A stretch of DNA of 64,000 nt from Kitasatospora terrestris. GTDB lineage: Bacteria; Actinomycetota; Actinomycetes; Streptomycetales; Streptomycetaceae. Location of the stretch: contig NZ_BAABIS010000001.1 of the NCBI RefSeq assembly GCF_039542905.1, forward strand, positions 496,001 through 560,000. The letters run 5' to 3'. The stretch's first letter is position 1. The number at the start of each line of letters is the position of its first letter. Below, one piece after another: positions 42,304-49,146 of this stretch. The translations under genes were made by a program, and so were the position numbers. The notes under the pieces were generated by a model. It was not told where the DNA came from. It was given only the letters and a program-made list of their open reading frames with translations, and did no database searches.

Positions 42304-43689
42304 ATGATCACCACGCGCAAGTTCCTGCTGGCCGCGCTGCTCGTCCCTCTCGGGGCCACGCTGGTCGCCACCTCCACCGCTTCCGCCGCCGCCCCGTCCG
42401 CCCCGTCCGCTCCGTCCGCTCCGTCGGTCCCCTCCGACGCCGCAGCGTTCCGCTCGCCCGCGGCTGCCCTCGACCGGGTGGCTCACCCGCTGCGCACCAC
42501 CGAGCCCCGGGGCAGCCTGGCCGATCTGCGCCCGTTCGGTGCGATGGTGGGCGACGCCGAGGTGGTGGGCGTGGGCGAGGCCACCCACAGCTCGCACGAA
42601 TTCGTCACCGTCAAGCACCGTCTCTTCCGCTACCTGGTGGAGGAGAAGGGCTTTCGCACCTTCGCCTTCGAAGCCGCCTGGAGCAGCGGACTGCGGATCG
42701 ACGCCTACCTCACGCGCGGTGAGGGTGACCTGAAGCAGATCATGGACGAGGAGTTCCAGGGCACCTACCACTGGTGGAACAACGCCGAGAACCGCGATCT
42801 GCTCCAGTGGATGCGCGCCTACAACGTCAAGCACGCGGACGACCCGGTGCACTTCGTCGGCGACGACAACGGCTTCGCCGGCCCCGGGCTGTACGACAAG
42901 GTGAACGCGTTCGCGGCCGCGTCCAGCCCCGAGCTCGCCGCGCAGATCGCCGATCTGTACCGAGGCCTGCGGCCCACCACCAGCGCCGAGACCTACGTCA
43001 ACGACTACTTCTCGAAGCCGCTCGCCGAACGCGAGGAGCTCGCCGAACGGACCGGGCGGGCGGTGGAACTGCTCAAACAGCACCCCGGCGCCGGCGCCGA
43101 CGCCCACGTCTGGGCCCTCCAGCACGCCACCGCGATCCACCAGATGACCACCCTGTACGCCTTCGACTGGGACGACCCCCAGAACATCCCCGCCGCCATG
43201 CTCCACCGCGACCGCGTCATGGCGGACAACGTCGCCTGGTGGCAGCGGCGCACCGGCAGCAAGATCATGCTCTCCGCCCACAACACCCACGTCGCCCTCA
43301 GGACCTACTCCCCCGCCAGCCACCCCCGTGTCCAGGGCGAGTTCCTGCGCGAGCAACTGGGCGCCGGTTACCTGAGCGTCGGCCTCGCCTTCAACCAGGG
43401 CGCGTTCAACGCCTTCAACCACGACGGCGTCCCGGAGCGGTTCACCGCCGCCCCCGCCGTCCCAGGCACCGCCGAGTACACCCTCGACCAGGTCCGCTAC
43501 CGCGACTACGTCGTCGACCTGCGCAACACCCCCACCGCAGCCCGCACGTGGCTCGCCGAACCCCACACGATCAAGAACATCGGCGCCACCTACCCCGGCA
43601 TCGCCGACGCCCCCCGGATCCGCCTCGCCCAGACCCATGACGTCCTCATCCACCTCCAGCAGGTCCAGGCCGCCCACATGCTCAACTAG
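42304..43689 (+). CDS. Secreted erythromycin-esterase-family protein
   Basis: 461-aa protein with a signal peptide (MITTRKFLLAALLVPLGATL, Ala-rich cleavage region near 29) and a short SAPSAPSAPS repeat. The esterase-like domain contains VGVGEATHSSHEF (the conserved Glu and His of the active site), FAFEAAWSSG, and SAHNTHVAL near residue 320. Ere-type enzymes hydrolyse the macrolide lactone. Other members (succinoglycan-biosynthesis type) have unknown substrates. Known EreA/B act inside the cell, so export is unusual. ATG 42304 has only a weak RBS. Confidence 0.88.
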   Translation: MITTRKFLLAALLVPLGATLVATSTASAAAPSAPSAPSAPSVPSDAAAFRSPAAALDRVAHPLRTTEPRGSLADLRPFGAMVGDAEVVGVGEATHSSHEFVTVKHRLFRYLVEEKGFRTFAFEAAWSSGLRIDAYLTRGEGDLKQIMDEEFQGTYHWWNNAENRDLLQWMRAYNVKHADDPVHFVGDDNGFAGPGLYDKVNAFAAASSPELAAQIADLYRGLRPTTSAETYVNDYFSKPLAEREELAERTGRAVELLKQHPGAGADAHVWALQHATAIHQMTTLYAFDWDDPQNIPAAMLHRDRVMADNVAWWQRRTGSKIMLSAHNTHVALRTYSPASHPRVQGEFLREQLGAGYLSVGLAFNQGAFNAFNHDGVPERFTAAPAVPGTAEYTLDQVRYRDYVVDLRNTPTAARTWLAEPHTIKNIGATYPGIADAPRIRLAQTHDVLIHLQQVQAAHMLN

Positions 43690-43951
43690 CACCGGACAAC
43701 CACCCGGCCCTGCCCGAGCGTTCAGGGGGGCGTGGGGCGATGCTCGCCGCTGCTCGGGCAGGCTAGAACCTGTCGGCGAAGCCGGCGGCCGCGCGGCCCG
43801 TCCAAGCACCACGCCGCTGCGCGGCACGGCCGAGGCGAACCGCTTCGGGCGGCCTGCCGCACGCCGTGGCGTTCTCACCCGGCCGGCGTGTCGGGGTCGG
43901 GCTCGCCCAGCAGGGGGACGTCCCCGGTGCCGAGGTCGGACAGGCGCGCTC

Positions 43952-44197
43952 GTGGACGCGATGGCTGCCGAAGTCGCGAGCGCACACGCCCAGGGCGACC
44001 TCGCCTGGCCACCTGCCGCGGTCTACCCGGAGGACGTCATCACCCGCCACCGGGCCTTCACCGCCCGCCACCGCTCACTGCGGCCGCGCGAGGAGCACCA
44101 CGAGCCCACCGCCCAGGAGTGGCGCGGCTTCCTGGACCACTTCGAGCTACGCGAATGGGTGCGCTGTGATCGCTTCCGGCGTTGGAACGGCTCCTGA
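43952..44197 (+). CDS. Hypothetical fragment
   Basis: About 81 residues from a GTG, reading VDAMAAEVASAHAQGDLAWP, then HRSLRPREEHHEPTAQEW and LDHFELREWVRCDRF to a stop at 44197. The composition (balanced, with Glu/His/Trp) looks coding, but there is no clear RBS and the frame is open upstream to 43637. It may be the 3' part of a larger lost gene. No family recognised. The 43690-43951 gap before it contains nothing I can call. Confidence 0.35.
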   Translation: MDAMAAEVASAHAQGDLAWPPAAVYPEDVITRHRAFTARHRSLRPREEHHEPTAQEWRGFLDHFELREWVRCDRFRRWNGS

Positions 44198-44286
44198 TCC
44201 TCTCGGCCGTGCAGTCCGGCCGCTGACGTCGCAACGCATCGAGGCGCACACGGGCAGATACCGGTTGCGGGCGGCCGCCCGTGGTG

Positions 44287-44853
44287 TCAGCCGAGGTCGC
44301 GTGGCCCGCGAGCGACGACGGGTGGGCGACCGTCCTCCGGCAGGACGACCAGGAAGCGCCAGCGATCGTGCTCCACGTTCGCCACCCCGGGACGCGCCGC
44401 TGCCGCCAGAGCCTCGGCGGCGGGGCCGGCGCCGTCGGTCAGCCCGTCGAGCCTGGCGTAGTGCTGCGCCACTGTGGAGGGGCAGTTGAGCCACACGGGA
44501 ACGTTCGCGCCCTCGCGAAGGGCGGCGAGCAACTCGTCACGGATCTCGCTCCGAACCGATTCCAGGACACGGTCGTGCAGGCGCTCCTGGACGCACGGCT
44601 GCGTCGGGGCCGATTCCGCCTCCTCGCGGCACCGCGGGCACGACCGCGGGTCGTCGGGGACGAACAGGCTCCGGACGCGGGCGATGCGCCGTTCCGGGAT
44701 GCCGCACAGCGTCCCGTCCGCGCCGCCCGCATGCTGGACGCCGCGGAGGTGGGGGAGGCCGGGGACGCGGTTCGCCAGGCAGGCGCCGAATCGGGCCGAC
44801 TCTCGGGCCGTGGCGAAGGACCAGCCGCCGTTCGGGGGATCAATCACGTGCAC
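44287..44853 (-). CDS. Conserved hypothetical protein with Cys cluster
   Basis: 188-aa protein, intact from a GTG at 44853. It begins HVIDPPNGGWSFATARES and includes RVRSLFVPDDPRSCPRCREE and PTQPCVQERLHDRVL, where three cysteines (CPRC...C) could bind zinc. A similar protein is familiar from many Streptomyces genomes, but its function is unknown. It has no obvious partner here. The start could be a little earlier, as the frame is open upstream. Confidence 0.65.
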   Translation of the reverse strand: MHVIDPPNGGWSFATARESARFGACLANRVPGLPHLRGVQHAGGADGTLCGIPERRIARVRSLFVPDDPRSCPRCREEAESAPTQPCVQERLHDRVLESVRSEIRDELLAALREGANVPVWLNCPSTVAQHYARLDGLTDGAGPAAEALAAAARPGVANVEHDRWRFLVVLPEDGRPPVVARGPRDLG

Positions 44854-45107
44854 GAGGATGGCACAGCCCCCTCTCGTCCGACCCCGGCCGTCGCCATCGA
44901 AGTTTCGAGCCGATCGGAACCCGCCGACGGCGTGTCCGCCGGGTCGACCGGTCGACCGGAGGCTCCGGCCTGGGAACCTGGCGCAGCAGCTCGGCCCCCT
45001 GGCCGCGGCCTTGCGCCGGTCGGGGTGGACAGCGCGGCGTCGTAGCGGGCGACGGCTCGCTCCAGGGCGGCCTGGGGCGTGGGCAGGTCGGTTGGGCTTG
45101 ACCCGCT

Positions 45108-45262
45108 TTGACGGATACTCCTGATCAGGGGGTTCGGCCTCGGAAGGACGATGTCCGTCCTGGAGAGCACGGGAAGAAGAAGCCGCGTCCTCGCCGCTCG
45201 TTCACGCCGGAGTTCAAGGCCGAGATCGTCGAGCTGTGCCGGCGTGGTGACCGCTCCGCCGG
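45108..45262 (+). pseudogene. IS3-family OrfA N-terminal remnant
   Basis: A frame from a TTG at 45108 gives GKKKPRPRRSFTPEFKAEIV then ELCRRGDRS, the start of the HTH_Tnp_1 domain of IS3/IS911 OrfA. The frame then loses similarity near 45262, with no OrfB. It is a decayed insertion-sequence end, distinct in sequence from the intact IS3 element at 53218. Confidence 0.6.
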
Positions 45263-45625
45263 ACGTGACCACGATCCAGAACATCGTTCCGACCGTTGCC
45301 GGCAGGTGCCGCCAATCCGCTATCCGCGAGCCGTCCACCCCACTTCGTCTTCCTGTCCGGGGCGATCCGAACACCCGCCCCCCGATGGCAGGAAACGTCC
45401 GGAGCGGCGCGGCCGACAGTTCCGAGGCAGTTGCTCGGCGTCTTCCGGACACGCGCGAATGCTTGTCCAGGGGCCTGACGCACCCTGCCCATCGAGCGGG
45501 GAAGCTCCACGAACGGCCGAACCCCATCGGCCGCGATAGCCAGGCCGACCAGTCGGAAATTATGATCGATACCGCCGAGCGAGTGTCACCACCGGCGGAC
45601 GTCAGCGGGGCACGGAAAGGCTGTC
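45263..45625. other. Non-coding stretch before ku
   Basis: No gene seen. The last 60 bp are A/T-rich by local standards (CGGAAATTATGATCGATACC near 45557) and probably hold the ku promoter. The 44854-45107 stretch is also without a gene I can support. Confidence 0.4.
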
Positions 45626-46606
45626 ATGACTGGACCAGTGTGGACCGGCGTTCTGACCATCGGGCTCATTACGCTGCCAGTGGCGCTCCACAAGGCGGTG
45701 GAATCCCACGACATCGCCTTCAACCAAATCGAACGCGGAACTTCCGATCGGGTCCGCATCCGGTGGGTGAATGAGCGGACCGGCACCGAGGTCGATTTCC
45801 GTGACCTCGTGAAAGCATTTGACGCCGGCGGCGGGGAATATCTGGCCATCGAACCCGAAGAGCTCGAAGAAGCCATCCCGGAAAAAAGCCGGAAAATCAA
45901 GGTCACTGAGTTCGTCAATTTCTCCGACGTATCCCCCTTGTACTTCCGGGCCTCCTACTACCTCGACCCGCGGGGGAAAGGTCACGCCAAGATCTACCAG
46001 CTGCTGGCCTACGCAATGGAGCGCTCGAACCGGGCGGGAATTGCCACGTTCTCCATGCGGGACAGGATGTACCTGGCCGCAGTACACGCCGAGAGAGGAC
46101 TGCTGACACTGCACACCCTCTACTTCCCGGACGAGGTGCGCGACCCGCGCCGCGGACTCGACCACATGCCCGCGGAGGAGCGAAAATTTACCGATGACGA
46201 GTTCCGCATGGCCGAGCGACTGATCGACCTGCTCACCGTCGCCTGGGACCCGTGGAATTACACTGACGCGCGCCATGAGCAGATCCGCCGCACCGTCGAG
46301 GACAAACTGGCCAACCGCGAGATCAACTCGCTACGTCAAAGCCTGGCGTCCCTCGGCGGGACCGTCAGAGGACCCGGACGCGGGGAGAGCCGTTCGAGGC
46401 CCATCGCAAATGATGCCACCACAAAGGGGAGCGGCGGGCGGGGCCGCACAGGAAAACCCGGCCGGCGAAAAGGAACGGTGCATGAGGACATCTCCGGCCT
46501 GACCAGGAAAGAGCTGTACAGGCGCGCCCAGGAACTGCAGATCCCCCATCGGTCGACCATGAATCGCCAACAACTCCACGACGCCCTCCTACGGGCAACC
46601 CGGTGA
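45626..46606 (+). CDS. ku: Ku-family DNA end-binding protein
   Basis: 326-aa bacterial Ku, which would bind broken DNA ends as a homodimer and recruit LigD in non-homologous end joining. The core (about 1-260) starts PVWTGVLTIGLITLPVAL and has VDFRDLVKAFDAGGGEYLAI and REINSLRQSL. The C-terminal extension is basic (RGRTGKPGRRKG) and ends in a SAP-like motif, ISGLTRKELYRRAQELQIP. ATG 45626 follows GGAAAGG. No ligD is nearby. Its codons use visibly more A/T (AAA, AAT, GAA) than neighbours, hinting at recent transfer. Confidence 0.93.
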   Translation: MTGPVWTGVLTIGLITLPVALHKAVESHDIAFNQIERGTSDRVRIRWVNERTGTEVDFRDLVKAFDAGGGEYLAIEPEELEEAIPEKSRKIKVTEFVNFSDVSPLYFRASYYLDPRGKGHAKIYQLLAYAMERSNRAGIATFSMRDRMYLAAVHAERGLLTLHTLYFPDEVRDPRRGLDHMPAEERKFTDDEFRMAERLIDLLTVAWDPWNYTDARHEQIRRTVEDKLANREINSLRQSLASLGGTVRGPGRGESRSRPIANDATTKGSGGRGRTGKPGRRKGTVHEDISGLTRKELYRRAQELQIPHRSTMNRQQLHDALLRATR

Positions 46607-47119
46607 GCCCCTCCATCCCGAGTTCTCGCAGGTGACGAAGGGTGTGGACGGCGCGCTGGTCTCGGCCTCCGTGGGGCGGCCGTGAGGTGGCCGAGACGGT
46701 CCGCAGGCGCGCCAGGCGGACGGAGGCCGCATCGCCACCCTGTCGGTCCTGGGTCCCCGGGACCGGTCCACAGGTCCTGAGCAGTGCCCGAGCCTCGGCG
46801 AGCGTCGTCATTCCGCTTCGCGCGCCACGGGAGTCGTCTGCCGTGGCAGGGCAGGCCTCGCGATCGGCTCCTCGAAGGGCGAGCTCTCCACTGGGCGGCC
46901 GCTCGACGTGCTCGCCCATCGGCTGGTCGGCGGAGAGCTCGGAAAAGGGCTGCTCGGGCGCAGGCCTGGCGCCGTGATCACAGCCGCCCAACTTGTTCCA
47001 TGGGGCAGGGGCGTTCCTTTCGAAAAGGTTCACCCTGTCGGCTCAGCCACTTCGGGCAGTGCGGCGCGTTGAACCTGTCGATCCGATACACACCCCCTGC
47101 CTTGAAAGGGAACTCCCCC
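46607..47119. other. Intergenic region between ku and rodlin
   Basis: No supported gene. A minus-strand frame near 46620-46820 gives plausible peptide (EARALLRTCGPVPG, HTLRHLRELG) and may be a fragment of a lost gene. The last 130 bp are likely the rodlin promoter and leader. Confidence 0.35.
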
Positions 47120-47467
47120 GTGCTCAAGAAGACGCTCGCCACCGTCGGCATCGCGGTCTCCGCGGTCACCATGTCCGCCTTCCCGGCGATGGCGATCGGC
47201 GACTCCGACGGCTCCGCCACCTCCCTGCAGGGCAACGGCGGCACCAACGCCACCGGCACCCAGGGCAACCACAGCCCCAACACCCACACCCTGGACAACC
47301 CGAACCTCTGCCTCCCCGAGATCCACAACATCGGCGTCGGCGCTCTCATCGGCCTCGCCGTCCCGATCGAGGCCAAGGTCCTGAACAACAACCCGCAGCA
47401 GACCTGCGTCGTCGGCCAGAACACCGTGGGCAGCGGCGACGGTGGCGTCAGCCACCTCATCGGCTGA
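47120..47467 (+). CDS. Rodlin-like secreted surface protein
   Basis: 115-aa exported protein. The signal peptide is LKKTLATVGIAVSAVTMSA, cleaved around AMA-IGDSDG. The mature part is Gly/Asn/Thr-rich with repeated NGG/GTQGN turns, two cysteines (LCLPEI; QTCVVG) and IEAKVLNNNPQQ. This matches RdlA/RdlB rodlins, which organise chaplin fibrils into the rodlet layer of aerial hyphae and spores. GTG 47120 follows AAAGGGAA. It is followed by a strong terminator. No chaplin gene is present within the window. Confidence 0.75.
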   Translation: MLKKTLATVGIAVSAVTMSAFPAMAIGDSDGSATSLQGNGGTNATGTQGNHSPNTHTLDNPNLCLPEIHNIGVGALIGLAVPIEAKVLNNNPQQTCVVGQNTVGSGDGGVSHLIG

Positions 47468-47561
47468 CCCCCCCGGATCCCGGCACGCAGGACCGCGGCA
47501 CCCCCGGCCAGGAAAAGGGACACCGCGGCACCCGGCCGGAATCCCGCAGGAACTGATGGAG

Positions 47562-47612
47562 ACGGGTCTGGGGTGCGGCCCGGCGCAAGCCGGGGCCGCA
47601 CCCCAGACCCGT
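47562..47612. terminator. Rodlin terminator
   Basis: Arms 47562-47581 and 47593-47612 pair perfectly over 20 bp, and the loop can extend the stem to a GCAA tetraloop. It lies 95 nt after the rodlin stop. Confidence 0.75.
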
Positions 47613-47689
47613 CGCTGCTCGTTCGTCAGTATGGAATGTCGCGTCCACAGCGACAGGCGGGGCCCACTGCGGTCCGCATGTCTCTGAGA

Positions 47690-48080
47690 CATGCCTCAGC
47701 CCGGAGAAGGACGGCTGGCGCGGTCTGCGGTGGATCGTGCAGGTCAAAGGCCTTGCCACCGCCCATCCGGTCCATACCGTCACATGCCAGCCGCCCCATG
47801 GCGGACTCGGCCCCAAGCCCGTGCCCAAGCCCCCGCTACCGCACCCGTCCGGTTCCGCTGGCCGAGCACGTCCGGGCCGCAGGTCGGAAAGCGGCCCGGA
47901 CGGTGACCTGGCGGCGCGGCTCCCGCGACCAGCTGACCTCGACCTTCGTCGTCCTGCGTGTCCGCCTGGCAGGCCGCCGACCACGGCTGGCACAAGCGCC
48001 TCTCTGGACGGAAACCTCGAGTTCCTGGGAGGCCTCCGATCGTGAGGCGGATCCACGACGGAGTTCTCGCAGCTCAGTGG
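47690..48080 (+). pseudogene. Transposase remnant (IS701/IS4-like DDE type)
   Basis: Two plus-strand frames together recall IS701-like transposases: GWRGLRWIVQVKGLATAHPV then PPHGGLGPKPV in one frame, and YRTRPVPLAEHVRAAGRKAA then RTVTWRRGSRDQLTS in another. At least one frameshift near 47830 and missing ends make it non-functional. Confidence 0.5.
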
Positions 48081-48242
48081 CCATGAGTCGGCACCATAGT
48101 AATCGCGACATGTGAGGCCAAGGCATATCGGCCGGCTTCGCTCGTCCGTGGTCGCCAGCAACTTCAGTGGGACGGCTCCTAGCGGCGGCAGCAGGTCAGG
48201 AATTCGCGTGTCCTCTGGGTGAGGCCGTGCGAGCATCGGCGG

Positions 48243-48875
48243 GTGATCGACGATGAGGAGCTGTTTGCCGCCGACCTGATCGGGAGGCGACTGCTGAAGG
48301 CGACCACGGCTTGGCATCACTACGCTGACGACGATCCGTCGCTGGTGTACCTGTGGCTTCACCTGGAGGGGCTGGGCCCGGTTCTGTTCCGTACGCCCTC
48401 GACCGGCGTGTCTCTGCGGGCCGACCAGCCGCACGGTCCGTACTCGATGGAGGAGTACGGAAGCGTCTCCGTGATCGACGATTCGCCGGATGTTCCGGTG
48501 ACCCAGTTTGTCGGGCAGACGATCCGGTCAGTTCGGCAGATCGACTACAACGACGGCCGTGTCAGCTTCACGGCCGGTCTCACCCTCCAGTTCCCCGGCG
48601 GAAGCGTCCGCCTGATCGGTCTCGTGGACGACCTCCTCATCGCCCACGACCAACATCTGGGCGCTGTCGAGGCCCACCTGCACGAGGATGTGACCCTCGC
48701 GCGGGTGGTGCAGACCTCCGGGGGCTGCCCGTCGCAGTGGGACGTCTGGACCAGCTGGGACGTCGGAACCAACGGCGGCTGGCTCGAACTCACCGACTTC
48801 CTCGCCATGGCCGGCTTGGAGCTGGCTCCGGAAGCCGAGCTCCACACCACACCGCCGATCGACCCGAAGGCATGA
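48243..48875 (+). CDS. Hypothetical protein (210 aa)
   Basis: 210-aa soluble protein with no recognised domain. It begins VIDDEELFAADLIGRRLL and has LVYLWLHLEGLGPVLFRTP, QFVGQTIRSVRQIDYNDG and an acidic C-terminus. Codon use is less G/C-rich than that of the island genes, and it lies between transposon and LysR remnants, so it is probably accessory. The start may be GTG 48243 or GTG 48219. Neither has a strong RBS. Confidence 0.6.
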   Translation: MIDDEELFAADLIGRRLLKATTAWHHYADDDPSLVYLWLHLEGLGPVLFRTPSTGVSLRADQPHGPYSMEEYGSVSVIDDSPDVPVTQFVGQTIRSVRQIDYNDGRVSFTAGLTLQFPGGSVRLIGLVDDLLIAHDQHLGAVEAHLHEDVTLARVVQTSGGCPSQWDVWTSWDVGTNGGWLELTDFLAMAGLELAPEAELHTTPPIDPKA

Positions 48876-48924
48876 GAACGACGGCCACGCCCCCCAGCCG
48901 CGACTACGCGATCACCGCGACGTA

Positions 48925-49113
48925 CCGCGGTGAAGGCGGCGGCCGTCCGCGCCGCCGGCCCGGCCGTCCTGAGCGAACTCGCCGTCGCCGAGGAACTCGC
49001 CTCCCGCCGGCTGGTCGCAGTCCCGGTGGCGGGCGTCCTGCTCCGCCGGGACCTGCGAGCGGTAAGGCCCACGGGCCACCGCCCAGCGGGCCCGGCCCGC
49101 GCCCCCTGTCCCC
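48925..49113 (+). pseudogene. LysR-type regulator C-terminal remnant
   Basis: A plus-strand frame reads AGPAVLSELAVAEELASRRL then VAVPVAGVLLRRDLRAV and TGHRPAGPARA, the end of a LysR substrate-binding domain. The N-terminal HTH is absent. It is a 5'-truncated fragment ending near the convergent metallopeptidase gene. Confidence 0.6.
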
Positions 49114-49146
49114 GGCGCCGGGTGGCGAGCGGTGTCCCGGCCGTGG

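Noticed and set aside
44844..45527. Minus-strand open frame upstream of the Cys-cluster hypothetical gene
   Set aside because: A short piece (PTPQAALERAVARYDAALST) looks protein-like, but the rest is low-complexity, the frame crosses the IS3 OrfA remnant and there is no RBS. It is not supported as a gene.
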